DNA of 64,000 nt, taken from contig CM020619.1 in the NCBI GenBank assembly GCA_009829735.1, forward strand, positions 19,287,816 through 19,351,815, read 5' to 3'. Numbering within the stretch: the stretch's first letter is position 1; every line of letters starts with the position of its first letter. The DNA is from Pyropia yezoensis. Taxonomy: Eukaryota > Rhodophyta > Bangiophyceae > Bangiales > Bangiaceae. A program made the translations under genes and the position numbers. The notes below the pieces were generated by a model that was not told the DNA's origin, searched no databases, and saw only the letters and a program-made list of their open reading frames with translations. Below, in pieces: positions 1-12,307 of the stretch.

Positions 1-2068
1 ACTCCGACTCTGACGGAGTCGAGGACTCCGAGATGGAGTAAGACAACTCGTCTTCCGACACGGAGGGAGAGCGCCGCGAGTGTCGGCGACGTTGGCGAGG
101 AGGCGAGTATGCCCGGCTCGCACGACGTTTGCCACGCCCAAGTGGGGCTGGCTGGGGCATAATAGCCCCGATGCGAGCCAACTCGGCCGTCATAAACTCC
201 GCCACCGACTCGCAACTCGCGGTCGCCACCACAGTACGAACGCGCTCCTCAAGTTGAGGAGTCTCGGAAACTTGAAGGGTTGCGGTCGATGCGGCCAACA
301 AGGAGATGGTGCGCACCAACGTGGTGATCATCATATCTGAGGTCAGAGGCGTGGCCGGCAACACCAACTTGGGGTAAACCGTCAGAAGGGTGGCCCCGAA
401 GTTGGGGGACACCGGGGTGGACGACTCAACGGCCACGCTAATCGGGATTTTCCCGTGCGGCTGGTAGGAGACAGGAGGAAGTGGAGGGGCACGCCGAGGT
501 GGCGGTGCCCGGGTGTAACTGCGACTCCTACTCGGGGCCCCCGCAGTGGGTTGAGTCATGTGGTCATCATGAGAAGGCACGGCCATCACTATGGCCTTGT
601 CCGGGGGTGGCGCAGTGTGGCGATCCACCCCCGGGGCATACGGGTAGTCCCCGATGCCCAACCCCTCTCGTAGTACCACACGGCCGTCGTGAAGCTCACG
701 AGCGACCCATACGAACTGGCGAAGTGCGCCATCGTCCTTGGGCCCGCGAGTGGGGCGGCGCAACTTGTGCTCAATGCTCTCCCACTCGATAAACTTGTGG
801 GGGCGGAGCATCTCCTCAAGTAGAGTGAGTTGTCCTGATGAGCACCCCTCAGCAACTAGCTGAGGGGTAAGCTGTTCCAAACCTTGGATAAGCCGGAGGG
901 GGAGATGCCAGAGCTTCCCCCGCCGCTGGACACAGGACACCCAGGTCGACATGACCTCGAGGAGCCACTGGGTGGCCAACATGGCCCACACCAGGTGATC
1001 TGGGCTAGCCGTCAACATGACGGAGCCGAAGTGGTCGAGCAACCGTGGCATCAACGCAGGGAACCCACAGGGGACCTCAACTTGAGGCCACCACTCGGGC
1101 TTCTTCGGGTAGTACTGCTCCTTACTGGCAGCGGACTGCTGCGGAAACTCATGTTGAGCCGAGGTCACCAAGAAGGGGCCTCGCCGGAAGTCCTTCTCCA
1201 TCCGCACATCAAAGTGATGAGTGTGCGGATCGGCCTCGTGAAGGTACGGGGGGCGAGCAGCCACCGCGTCCCAAGTAAAGGTCGGCAAGTCGCCGGGACC
1301 CGGGATAGTTCGCCCGCGGTCCATAATGGCCTTGGCCCGCTGCACGTCTTCGACCTCCTCATCGTCCAGGAAGGCAAACTGGTCCGTCCTGAAGCCGGCA
1401 GGGAACCCGACCCTACGGGGATACTTCTCCCGTAGGCGGTCTCATACCCGACCCATCGCTGTGCCAAGTCGGCCACAGCGAAGAACAGTCAACCCCTCCT
1501 CATACAGAGGCCAAGCGGGGTAGAACCACCGCCCCAAGGCCTCACGTGGGACGACTTGTCCCGCCTCCGGGAAAGCTCCCGCCGTCAACCCAAAGCCGGG
1601 TGACGCGGGAGTCCCATCCCCCGGAGTAACCGCGGAGCCCCCGCCGGAAGTCCCGGCGGGCGCCGCACCGTAGAAGGTGTCCTCCATACGTTCATCGAGG
1701 GAGTCCGTCTCCACCCCCGGAGTCGCCATGGCTCTCCCCAAGTTGGGGAGAGACGCCCTGGCTACAGCGGCACGAGACCCGCCTCGAGTTGAGGGGGGCT
1801 CGGATCGTGGGTAGATGGGTGGCCTCCCCAGCGTGGGGCGGCCAAGGGGAAGGTAAAGGGGATGTGTTGGTGATGGTGAAGTAAGAACCGGGGAGAGCAA
1901 GCTGCCGAGTGGGCAAGCTTGAGGAAAGGGGCGGTCAACGTGACCGCCTCCACATCCGCGTTACGTACTCAAGGGGGGGACAGCAAGTCGCGCCCCCAAC
2001 GCCGAGACGTGCGTTTACGCACCCCCTCACAGGGCCGACCAGGTCGGTCGGAACTGAGGAGAGGGGAG
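1..2068 (-). mobile_element. Interior of an LTR retrotransposon, with an ORF antisense to the adjacent LTR
   Basis: The stretch leads into an LTR at 2069. The best protein-like reading here runs on the minus strand, from about 1900 leftward past the window edge. It has dense Trp/Tyr/acidic composition and phrases such as 'FAFLDDEEVEDVQ' that look like real coding. The facing LTR has TG...CA ends in plus orientation and is preceded by a purine-rich tract at 2051-2068, as expected of the polypurine tract of a 3-prime LTR. The ORF therefore lies antisense to the element, an arrangement known in some giant plant Ty3-type elements. I do not recognise the protein. It is a fossil with at least one break, and the left end lies outside the window. 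Alternatively, two unrelated elements may abut here. Confidence 0.5.
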
Positions 2069-2537
2069 TGTGGCAGTATTGGCCCCCAGGTAGGGGGGCA
2101 ACACGTGCCATGCAAGGGGCGGCAGGCCACTAGCCTGATCCGTTCCTCCCCCTGCATTTGGGTCCATATTCCCTAAGTTTGGGATAGTTAGCTTAGTAGT
2201 AAGTCCAACTTGGATTCGAGGGTTTTCTGCATTTATCGTCTTGAATTTTCGTGTGGCCCGGTGGGCAGGTGCTGGGGTGGGAGATTCTGAGTGGCGAGAT
2301 TCTGAGGGGACCCTGGGGGGATAAGGGGAGGGACAGCGGGGCTTGGCCCTGCGTCCCCGTCCCGACCAAGAAACTGTTGGACCACGCACCATCTTCTTGT
2401 TTGTCAGTGGGGGGATTGCCCCACAACAGGGATAGAGCGTGTGCGACTTGCACTTCTTTCGGTTCCCTCGACACGGGAGGCAGCCCTTGTTCACCGCCCC
2501 GACTTGGATGCCGTGTGTGCGAGAGGTTTTTGCCGCA
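2069..2537 (+). repeat. Long terminal repeat (469 bp), probably a 3-prime LTR
   Basis: The segment starts TGTGGCAG and ends TTTTTGCCGCA, giving the TG...CA ends of an LTR. A matching 468-bp copy with the same ends lies at 20816-21283 (minus), and a truncated copy lies at 17744-18187 (plus). A purine tract ends immediately before the first base. The copies are clearly related but differ at many positions, so they belong to different insertions or subfamilies rather than to one recent element. Family assignment (Ty1 or Ty3) is not possible from the LTR alone. Confidence 0.65.
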
Positions 2538-2539
2538 GA

Positions 2540-2835
2540 AAGGATGGGAAAAATCGGTGGATTCGAGCCGGGGGGGGAACGGAGACGACGTGGGAGGAGG
2601 GCACACACACAACTGGGGGGGACGCAGAAGCGGAAGATCTATGTGCGTGCGGCGCCAGTGCCGCGCACAACCGCCCCTCAGGGCGTCTGTGGCGGGGTGC
2701 AAAAATTGGGGACACGAAAAAGTCACCATTTCTATTCTTGGCTAGTCACAAGGCTCCACGTCGCTTTGAGAAATACAGTGTAAAGAAGCCGAGGATGCAC
2801 ACCTTAACCTGGCGTGAACAGTGGTCGGGTCGTAT
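2540..2835 (+). repeat. Dispersed repeat, copy A (partner at 6950-7260)
   Basis: The last 150 bases align with 7110-7250 in the same orientation. They share the blocks 'gcgtctgtggcg' (here) / 'gcctctgtggcg', 'aattggggacac' / 'aattggggtcat', and 'gtgtaaagaa' followed a few bases later by 'ctgcacacctt' or close variants. The upstream G-rich part is similar in composition. The repeat begins right after the LTR end at 2537. No coding potential or terminal inverted repeat is visible, so the class is unknown. Confidence 0.5.
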
Positions 2836-5800
2836 CCTCCTGGAGTGCTGAGCATGGTCTCCTGCTCCCCTCCCCCCAATTTGACTTCGCATGCGCTGGG
2901 GACGCGGTGAATGATCCTTTTCTTTCTTGCAGCGAGGACCGCCCACACACAGAAAGCATGTTTGGGAGGTCAGATCTCAGTCGGAATTCATTACCACGAA
3001 GCAGAAGCGGCCTGATCGCCTGCGACGGATCACCGGCCCCAACAAGAACCCTCTGTTTGTCTAGTCTCATGTAGGCTTGTGTAACACGCCCCTTCTTACC
3101 AGGCGTGTCGGCGTCATACGCCACAACACGGTACATACAACAAGCCTGTTCGCGACGACCACGTCCAACCTACCCAAAGTGATCCCCCCACATCAGGCCA
3201 ATTCGCCCTATTCAATGTCACCTTTGCTGATTAAGCGAACTAAGTTGGGCCTCAGACGACACAGAGTGACAGCTCTCGCCAAGTCTGGCGGCTCTCATCC
3301 GTGACACGCCCCGAGCACGCCCTTCCGATTGGTGGGCGTGTCGGCGTGGCACGTCTAAAACACGACTTAAACACGCTTGGGGAGTGTGCGTGAACAAGCT
3401 CCAGGCCTGCTGCACAACTCCAAGTATCCTCAAGGTGCACGGGTCCATTCTCGCGCGCGGCTGCAGCACAACTGCGCAGCCGCGCAGTGGGGCCACCGGG
3501 TGCGGGTGGGCTGTCCTGGAACCTGGATACCGACACGAGCGTTGCGCATGTCATCTGCACGGTCGGGGGAAGCGGCCCGTCATGTAGAAATGACCCACTT
3601 TGGATATCCCATGCGAAATTCATCATGAAGTTACAAAATGGCGACATGGAAGAAGACAAGAAGGGGGAAAGAAAGGCGTGAGAGTGGGTATTGGGTGGGA
3701 CGGAAGAGGGAGCACCAGAAGAGGGCAACTGGCGCCGACGAGACCGGCGTCAGCCCAGCATACTTCTCCCCCTCCCCCTTGGTCCCCCGCCCGTAGGCCA
3801 ACCCAACCGCGTTCTTAAAAGAGGAGCCGTCCGAGGCGAGTAAGGAGCGCCGCCGCCTGGTTCAAGTCCCCGAAAAAGAACGCGGTCAGCCTGTCGCACG
3901 CACCTCCCCTACTTATCGTGCCGCTACCGCCTCCGGCACCGCCGCCGCCACCATGGCGCGGCGGCGATGGCGGCCACCTGTACGATCCACAATCCTTCTC
4001 TCCCCCATGTGGACAATCGTCACTCCGCCGAGGAGCTGCCTGCCCACCCGCCCGCTCGCAGTGGGACTGCACAGTCTCAGTGGCTGGAAAAAAGAGATGG
4101 TGGAGGTGGTTGCGGTGTTCGTGGTGGTCCAGAGCGACAGAAGGCGCACGCGAGTGGCGTGTGCCTCTGGTTATCTCGCTTACGGCGTCCGCGCGGAGTG
4201 GACTCGCTGAGGCCCGAAGCTATCACACAGCTTTGACGTCAATGGTGTACATAAGAGGGTAGCTAATCCATGGAAGCATCCCTTAGGGTCTCCAAGTACA
4301 TTTAAGAGGCAGTACCTGCGGGTGTCGGGCATGATCACAGCAACTGTAGGAGCAGAGCTGGCGGGATTCTGTCAACGAAAAGCAGAATCAAGACGGATGG
4401 TGGGGCCATCGTTCCATAATTGGGAACAGAGCAGAGGGGGCGTGAGGAACGCCATGCGTCAGGCAAGGTGGGCGGTCGGCAATGGAAGCATGAGAGTGGA
4501 GTCCCAGCGGCGCCGAACATTGCGTTAGTGGAGGGGAGATAGATGGAGATCCGTCCCTCTTCTGGGCCCTGAAGGACACCCCCTCCACCGCAGGTACGAT
4601 TGTCAGGGCGCTCTCCAGTCACTCCTAGAACGTTCACAACAACCAACCCCCGCGTTGCACCACGAAAGAGAGCGGAGAGGGTGACCCTCATAGTAGCGCA
4701 GAACAAGGAGAGGCAGCGGAGGCGGCAGCGCACCAGCAGAAGAAAAGCGGAAGAAGGCGACGGCCGCACTCTGCGAGGCGGCGCCGGGTGCGCCTGTGGC
4801 GGGAGCGATACAGCACGGGACCGCGACGGAACTGTCAAAAGAGGTGAGGGGGGCGAGACCGCACCCATGCCGCCCCGGGCGGCGGGGCCGGCGGCAGGGT
4901 CAGGGGCGCCTGCGCCGGGCACGCGGCCGAGGGAAATAGCACCTCAACAGTCGAAGAAGAGAGGGGGTAAACGACTGCGTCCGCATCGCCTCCGCTGGCG
5001 TCGCCAGCGGCCGGCGTGGGACACAGCGCGGCTGCAGCGAGGAAGCCAAAGAAGGGCAGGACGTGGCCGCCGCGCCCTCGTATCCCCCGCCGGAAGCGCT
5101 ATTGGCAGGTGGGCGGCACACCGCGGCCGCGAAGGAGGCGCGGCTACCCACCGGATGCCAAAGTACTGGGGAAGAGTGACCTCAGCAGCTGGCGGAGACT
5201 GCGACCGTCACGCAGGCAGAAGGGGAAAGTGGCGCCGTCGCCCTCGCGGCGGCGCACTTGGGAGCCGGAGGCGGGCGGCCTGCGAAGCGCGCATCGCAAC
5301 CAGGCAATGGTCCGAGGTACCCCGGGCAGCGAGCGGAGAGGTGGACGCGCCGCCGCCGCCGGCCGATCACCACACCCACTCCGGCGACTGCCCCCCCAGA
5401 TGGGTCATCTGCGAGCGAAGGCAGTCGGGGGGCGGCTTCAAACGGCAGGCATGATGGCCCAACAGTGCGATGAAGTTAAAAGGCGCTGGGTAGCAAGGGG
5501 GTGTGGTACTTGGAGGAATGTATCACGGGCACGGCAGAGAGAGCGGCGGGTTATGAGCACTCGGGGGGGGTTCGCGCGAACCAGCGCGGTGCGACTCTCA
5601 ACGTGAGTAATGAGTGCTTGAAACACGGGTCACCGCTGCGCCGCTCAACTCTTGGGCCAAAAACCCAACCCCACGCTGTGAAGTCTGTACACGTGGCAGG
5701 CGCCTCTCGTCGATGGGCCAGATGGCTAGATGACACGGTCAACGCCCGTGCAACCTTGCGCGAGCGGAACTCAACCCTTCCTTAAATTCGACCCAACTCT

Positions 5801-6949
5801 ACCTCAATTGGAGCGGGAATGAAACGAGTACTGATTTGATATATCCACTTGTACAAGCATGTGGCTCACTCGTCGGGCCGGGCCATCACGATCTCCGTGT
5901 CCAGGTGGATCACAGTCTCTCCACGATGCGATCTAAGCTCTCCGCGCGATCCCCTGCGCTATCAAAACGTGTAGACGAGGCCCAAGATCGAGTGGGCAGA
6001 ATTCTATCCAGCGGGGGCCGGCACTGCGGCCAGCTATGTGGGTCGCCCTCGGGATCGCACCGAGCCTCCTTTTCGGTGTCGCAGCCCGACACGTTCCGCG
6101 CAGCGGCTGTTCTCGCAGGTCACCGGTTGTGTCCACGGCGCGCTTCGCGACCCGCCTTGTCGGACCTGAACTTCCGTGGCACCATGTGTACCATTCACGG
6201 AGGGGATAGGAATGGTCATTAACACTCGCTATGCATCATGCTGTTGAGTGACCCTGGTTATCTACTCTCGCGGATTGACTGCGGCGTGCCCCGTGCCGGC
6301 TAGTAAAGATGGCGTTTCTTGTGCAGCCTGGGTTTCACGGGCTCCCTCGTCTCCTCATTGGCCGACAATGATCAATTCGATCGCTCTGAGAGGCAAGTCT
6401 GTCACCGCATTGGCTCAAGAGCGGGGTGTCAGGTCTTTTTCTTCTTTGGGCCACAGGAAGTTCAACAATGTACACGTGTTTACCAGCACCCGTTCTCGCG
6501 GCCGTGTGGGGCAGGTGAGAATAGAAAAGAATGGAAAAGAATGCATAGTGGAGAGTCAACCGTTCTTCAAAGACCAGCTGACGGAACGAAACACCACACC
6601 TTGGTCAAGTGCCACCCACCCCACCTCATCCCCTCGCACAGCGCCCAAAGACCCCCACCCTCGCTCGGCGCACCCCCCAAAGGCTCACTAACCGTCTCAC
6701 CCGGGGTTGGCGAGGTCAAACAGGGGTGGGCCCGGCGCAGGGGGCGTCTTTTCACGTCTCGGGGGAGTGCGGTCCCCCCATGACTGTGACTCTACCACCT
6801 GTGGCGGATGTACGGTCCTCTGCATCTCGGAGGCTTTTCGACCCTCATAGTACACCTGCAGACGCTTCCCCGGGGCGTCTCAGAGATGTCTGAGAATGCC
6901 CGGGGTAACAGCGACAGGAATGGAGTTATTGATGGGGGAAGGGCTGTCA
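2836..6949. other. No gene recognised
   Basis: About 4.1 kb without a supportable gene. Open frames here (for example plus 4600-5454) are arginine/alanine-rich by-products of GC composition, and no domain can be read in any frame. Small inverted motifs occur around 3078-3119 and 3302-3352, with two similar 'acacgccc...ggcgtgtcgg' hairpin-like blocks, and an 11-bp inverted pair 'accgcgttctt'/'aagaacgcggt' lies at about 3808 and 3877. These may be worn ends of small transposons. Confidence 0.5.
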
Positions 6950-7260
6950 CATTCAGACCCCGGCGGGGGGGGGGTTGAAGGGGGCGGCGGCAAGGCGACA
7001 GGGGAGGGGGGGGAGGGGTGGAATTGTCGTGCAAGGGGTGAAGAAGATTCAATCGCGGGGACACACTCATGCGCGAGATCCGGGTGGCGGCGTCACCGGG
7101 GCTGCGCCCGACCGTCCCTCACGGCCTCTGTGGCGTGGGGTGAAATTGGGGTCATGAAAAAACCCCAATTTTGTTCTCAGCCACTCACAGGGCTGCACGT
7201 TTCTTTGAAAAGACTGGTGTAAAGAAACTCTGGCTGCACACCTTCACTAGGCATGCCGGC
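6950..7260 (+). repeat. Dispersed repeat, copy B (partner at 2540-2835)
   Basis: Same-strand partner of the repeat at 2540-2835. The shared core runs from about 7110 to 7250 and ends near 'ctgcacaccttcac'. Upstream it carries the same G-rich, purine-biased block. No ORF or target-site duplication is visible. It is probably the 3-prime part of an unclassified transposon. Confidence 0.5.
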
Positions 7261-8719
7261 CCCAAGTGAGGCGCCCTCATACGAGCGCGTCGAACATAAG
7301 GGAAGGGTTCTTAAGTTTAATTAGTTTTAAAAGTCAAATACTACGATATCGTAGCGGGCGTACCGCCCGCGGCGGGTCATCAGCGCTCTGAACCACCTGC
7401 TCCCCTCTCGGTGCACGAGCCCACTTGCGCGCGCTGCTGGGCGGCCGAGCAACAGCGCCCGGTCTGCCCTCTCAGCCTTAACGGAGCGGTCTGTCTGCAG
7501 TTGGCGAGCGCCCACCAGTCGCGAGGCCACTCCCAAGCATCACGACACGTCAGGGTATAATACGGGACACTCCGCCACCTCTTGCGGACATGTATATGTG
7601 GTGCCTGCCGTTGCGCCACCAGCCAACACGGAAAGCACTTCAAGAGTTGCGCGGCCCCTACTAATACTACCACTGTGTCCATGTTCGAACACCCTGTAGC
7701 TTGTGGCGAGGGCTCGTCATTCCTATGTGGCAGGGCTGGTCATTCGTATGTACATCCTCTTCCTGAGCCGAAGGGGCGCAGATCCAGAAACATATGATGC
7801 ACGCGTGTAAGGTTAGTATTAGGGTTAGCGCCGCAGGGGGCTGGTCGTCGGCCCTGGAGGGCGCTGCCGGCGACCAGGGAGAACAGCCAGAGGCAGGAGG
7901 TCTGGGGTGATGTGCGGGAGGCTTCCTGGGCGCTAGGGGGGTGGGTGGTCTGTCTGCTTTGGAGCGCGTTTGCCGCGGGGGGGCGAGGTGCTTCCCAGCC
8001 AAGGGCCACAGGGGCCGGGGCGGGGGCCTTGTCGGTATATACTGGGGCTGGATGCTGCTGAGGCGGAGCTACGGACTGGTAGCTAGCGGTAACAGCCTCT
8101 GCTGGCAGGCTGGAAGGCCGTCTGCTGCAAGGTAGGGAGTAGTATTGGCTGAGGAGGCGGGTCCCGCAGTTGCTGTGGCGATGGCTGCTGCTGAAGATGT
8201 GCGCGCTGCCGATCTCAGGTGGGGGCTCCCGCGTGTGCCTGCAAGAGCCTTATACTGGTGGTCGGTGATGTGGGGTGCTGGTGCAGCGGGCTACCTGGCG
8301 AGAGAGTCGGATTCTGCTGGTCGCGGTCGGTGAGCTGCTGCAGCGGCTCGAGGTCCGGGTTGGTCTGATGTGGGCTGCGGCTTCGGCTGGAAGGGGGCTC
8401 CGTGCTTCTCGGCAGCGATTATGCCCCAGAATAACACGCTTCCCCGCCATTCAGGAGCTGAAATTCAGGACAGCGATGGCACGCCTGCCGTACAGATGAC
8501 GGGCGCCTCACCAGCAGTTTGCGGCTTGGCTACAGGTAGCCACCGCCCGCTATCCAATCTACGGCCGTCCCTCATATCATAAGCATGCGGTGATGGCGCT
8601 TCTATCACCGCCGTCCTCGTCCAGCCTTCTACCCGGGTTGCAAGAGCGTCCCGCGGGCGCGCCGCCGCCACCATGGCAGGGTCCCAGCGCAGCGGGTGTT
8701 GCTGGAGGTGGGCTGCAAT
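7261..8719. other. No gene recognised; possible terminal repeat of the copia fossil
   Basis: No protein-like frame stands out. The segment from about 8450 to 8720 shows patchy similarity to 11450-11770 in the same orientation (for example 'atcaccgccg' flanked by similar blocks). This would place a worn LTR on each side of the copia-type coding remnant that begins near 8720. The similarity is judged by eye and is weak. Confidence 0.3.
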
Positions 8720-10264
8720 CCCTACGGAGATGATGGTAATGCTTCCAGGTAGGATTTTCCGTGCGTTTGAACGGGTGCGTCTTGCCAATGTGTGCTGCGG
8801 AGGGAGACGACGCGGCAATGTCCATCATGGCTAGTGACAACAGAATGTCGCACATGAGTAAGATGGTCGTCAGCTTTCCCGTCAGGTTCTTGTCCAGGCG
8901 CCGCAGACACCTTGTCTGCCTCGCCACCGCCGCCATGACCGCCCGGTCTGCATATATATTTGAGTGCGAGAAGGTCGGCTGCTGCTTCCTGGTCCAGCTC
9001 ACGGTCCCGCTGTTGTATACAAAGACGTAGTGAGTTTTACAGCGCCTTGTGGCAACGTTCCCCACGTAGGCCGCGTCGCAGCTCCCTACATCTCAGAGCT
9101 CGACTCATAGGTCAGGCCCAAGTTGAGGGTGCAATGCAGGTCCACCAGTGCCCTCTGTTCGTGCTCTGTTGTTGGGTCTCTGACGTAGGAGGACAGCTGG
9201 TTGACAGCGAGAAAGGTGGGAGGCCGCGCACCTGTGATTCAGTCGAGCAGCGCCCGCACCAGCTCCTAGTGCTCCATGACCAGGCAGCAGTACCTCCTTT
9301 TTCGTCTTGAGGCGGCACCCCGTTCCCATGGGGAGCCGTGCAGCGGAGGCGGCTTCCATCAAAAACCGCGCCTGGAGGGTAGCCACGTATTTCGGCTGGC
9401 TCAGATTCTGGCGGCAGTTCCCGGTATTGGCAATATCGTGGAGCCCCATGTAGTGCGTGGGCTTGCTCATGCGCCACCTCTTCAGAACGTTCCGGACGCA
9501 GCCTTTTGCCTCTTCCGCCGCCTTGCGGGTGGCCCGTACCTCCAGTTGGCCTCACAAGGTAAGCACCAACGTCAACGCAGTGGTCGCGTCGTGCAGTTCT
9601 CTGAAGGGGTAGTGGTCTGCCTTACAAGGGGTGAGCCCAAGCATGTACGGCACCGTCGTGAGCTCCACTTGCCATGAGTGCGCCTCCTGCTTCAGGCCGT
9701 GAAGCTCCGTGACCACCTAACATGCTGTGATAGGACACCGCGCTCATGGCGCTTCAGACAGCGCACGTGTACCTCCTAGTCGACCTTGTTGTTTACGATG
9801 GCCGTGTCGATGTGTACCTACAGGATGATCAGCCGCTCGCCCAACCACTTGAAGAGGGGCGCGCTTAAGGTGTTGCGGCGCGCTCTCGGCGCTCACGGGT
9901 CCCTGAAGACGACGAAAAGTGTCTGTGTGTCGCCGCGGACCACGTAGCACTACTTCTGGCAACATGATGCTTCCTCACTGGAGGACCCATTCGCCACCAT
10001 CGCAGCACCCGTCTCACACACCACGAATCGCAAGAACAGCTTCTCGCTAATTTCCACCTGCACCTGGAACTGGAGCTTCTTCTTGAACAGTGCCTGGTTG
10101 GCGTTGAGCTCCATGAGGTAGCCGCGGGTCGACACCATGCTGATCGCGAAGAGGTCGAAAGCATGTACGGGTACCACCAGCACGTAGTTGAGCGACATGC
10201 TCGACTCCCGATTCACACCATACACGAGGAGGTAGTAGCTTCCGGAGTTCTGCGCGACGCACAC
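8720..10264 (-). mobile_element. Ty1/copia retrotransposon fossil (reverse transcriptase and RNase H remnants)
   Basis: Minus-strand pieces read in the order expected of a copia pol gene. Reverse-transcriptase-like segments lie between about 10264 and 9740. The C-terminal RT segment at about 9470-9300 carries 'LSQPKYVATL', the usual copia 'LSQ.KY...L' block. The copia RNase H region at about 9040-8860 carries 'YVFVYNSGTVSW', matching the family's 'GYVF...G.ISW' block. The copy is in pieces, with several breaks, and lacks recognisable gag and integrase. It looks old. Related terminal sequences may lie near 8450-8720 and 11450-11770. Confidence 0.6.
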
Positions 10265-12307
10265 CGCGCCGTCTGTCAGGGAGTTAGCAACAAAGACCGC
10301 AGGCGGTCGCGTTGGTGACAGTCTCCCTTTCGACTGTCATGTCGTGCGCGTCACCGCTATCGAGCGGTCACGCGTCGAGTGCGGCCCTACCGCTGCGTGC
10401 CCCAATCGCAAGACCGGCAACTATGCGGCCACCCCCTTGCCTTCGCCGCCCTTTCTCTCAACGTTGGGGCAGTTGCGTCGGATTTTTCCCAGCCGCACCA
10501 CTTCATGTCGCGCCAGCTGTATTTTTGTGCACATGTTTTCCTCGCCTCGGCGGTCGCGGTCAAGGTGAAAGTGAAACGTTGTTGGGTGGTGTTATTTGAG
10601 GCACAGACCCATATTGAAAAAGGCCTTCTGCTCGCGCTCGGCCCTGATGTCGTGCTCCGCGCTGTCACCCGCCCGAATGACATCACCATCTACCCCGGCT
10701 ACCGAAGCTTTCGGCATCACCTCGTCTCAGAATCCCTTGAGCCTCAATACGTTCTTATCCTCGACATGCCAGGTCTGGTGATTGTCGAGGCCGACATGTC
10801 CGTTCCGCGGACTCTCGTCTTTCCGCATTGTTGCAGGGTCGGTTGGCTGACGTCTCTCATCTGAAGTGGCCCCTTGTCTAAGAGCGCGCCCCTCACAGGT
10901 GAACCCTCATTCCAGTTCCTCCCACATCCCTTCAACCGATCATTCCACCATGACCCAGCAGCAGATCTGGAGCGGCACACGGCCGTCACATCCACATTGG
11001 TGGTCGCTTGGCCACATGTCCCCGCAGCCACCACCACCATACAGAGGGCATGCACTTGATCCGCCCTTTGCTACAAAAGGAAGGCAAAAGCATGAGCCTG
11101 GACGCGTCGGGACCCCATCAGGTACTGCCGTAAGTATCCTGTGCGGCCGGGCTGGGACCATATCCAGTTGAAAATCACTTGGTAGCGCGCCGTGACGCAG
11201 TCGGCGCGTGAGCGCGCTTCGTCAGTCCTCACGTTATGCCACTGCCGGGAGTGCTTATCTAGAGCTGAAGCGCCTTTTCTGCCACTCGCCCATGGGGATC
11301 GCTTCATTGCCGCGCCGGGCTACGTACGTGCTGTTCTCGCCGTCAGGACGCGCGCGCCACTCGGCAGGTGAGCCGTGCCAGCCGTGCGCGCTTGCCAACG
11401 GCTACCCCCCCGCTCGACGGCATCCATGAGCCGCGCCCTCGGCGTCGGCCATCCCTCTTCGGCCCCCGGCCGTAGCCCATCGTCCACTCAGCCAGCTAGC
11501 CAGCCTCTGTGTGTGATTGAAGTGCCTACCAGACGAAGGACGAGCGCGTGCCCAGCCACTCACCACATGGTCATGCGCCACCGCCGCCCACTCCGAAAGC
11601 GGACCGTAGCCCCTCATATCCTTGGCCGGCAGTGATGACGCCTCCATCACCGCCGCACCCCTCCAGCCCCAAGCCCGGTTCGCTTGAGGGGTGCTGCCGG
11701 CGCGCCACGGACACCCAGGCTGGATGTCTGCGCCACGGGTGGTGGCTGAGAGTGAGTTGCATCCCACGCCGGGACGATGACGTACAGCCACTCAACTTAC
11801 CCGTAGCCCTGCATGGTACGCACTGCGTGGACCTCAATCTGCGCCCCTGCCGGCCTAACCGGCCCTGTCCCCAGTGTGACGGGGCTTGGGGACAGGTACC
11901 GACGTCACATAATACATAGAATTCGTGGGCAGTGGTAGCCGGTGGCGTCGGGGCCTTCTGGAAAAGGCCGGAAGCTAAATAAGGTCGTGCATGCCCTGGA
12001 CTAGCCCGTCTGTCCCACGGCAGGTGCTTCTGACTCTGGGAAGCTTCCAGAGATGATGGTCAGGTCCTATGCGGAGAAGTCGAAGCGGAGTTTTTGCTTG
12101 TGTTCTGCAGGTGGGAACAGCTGGGCGGCACCAACACGCGAAGGGCGGTCCACCAACGTCATAGGGCACAGACGAGACAATAGTACGTGCCGGCTCGGGC
12201 TCTCGCGCGACAGAGGCACGTGTGCGTATATAGCAGAGGGGAGTCCTCAGCGCGGACGGGCACCCGCCACAGCGCCGGTCGTGGCGAGGCTTCGAACGAA
12301 CGGGTTA
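10265..12307. other. No gene recognised
   Basis: About 2 kb upstream of the copia remnant in its own orientation. It may hold worn internal and 5-prime LTR sequence of that element (similarity of 11450-11770 to 8450-8720). A 161-residue plus-strand frame at 10379-10864 includes a hydrophobic, protein-like stretch, but I recognise no domain in it and do not call it a gene. Confidence 0.35.

Noticed and set aside
3800-3890. tRNA-like B box 'ggttcaagtcc' between short inverted repeats
   Set aside because: The T-arm does not pair, there is no A box or anticodon arm in register, and the inverted repeat is too long for an acceptor stem.
10379-10864. Plus-strand frame of 161 codons with a hydrophobic stretch
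   Set aside because: No homologous motif or splice sites are visible, and it lies next to an old retrotransposon.
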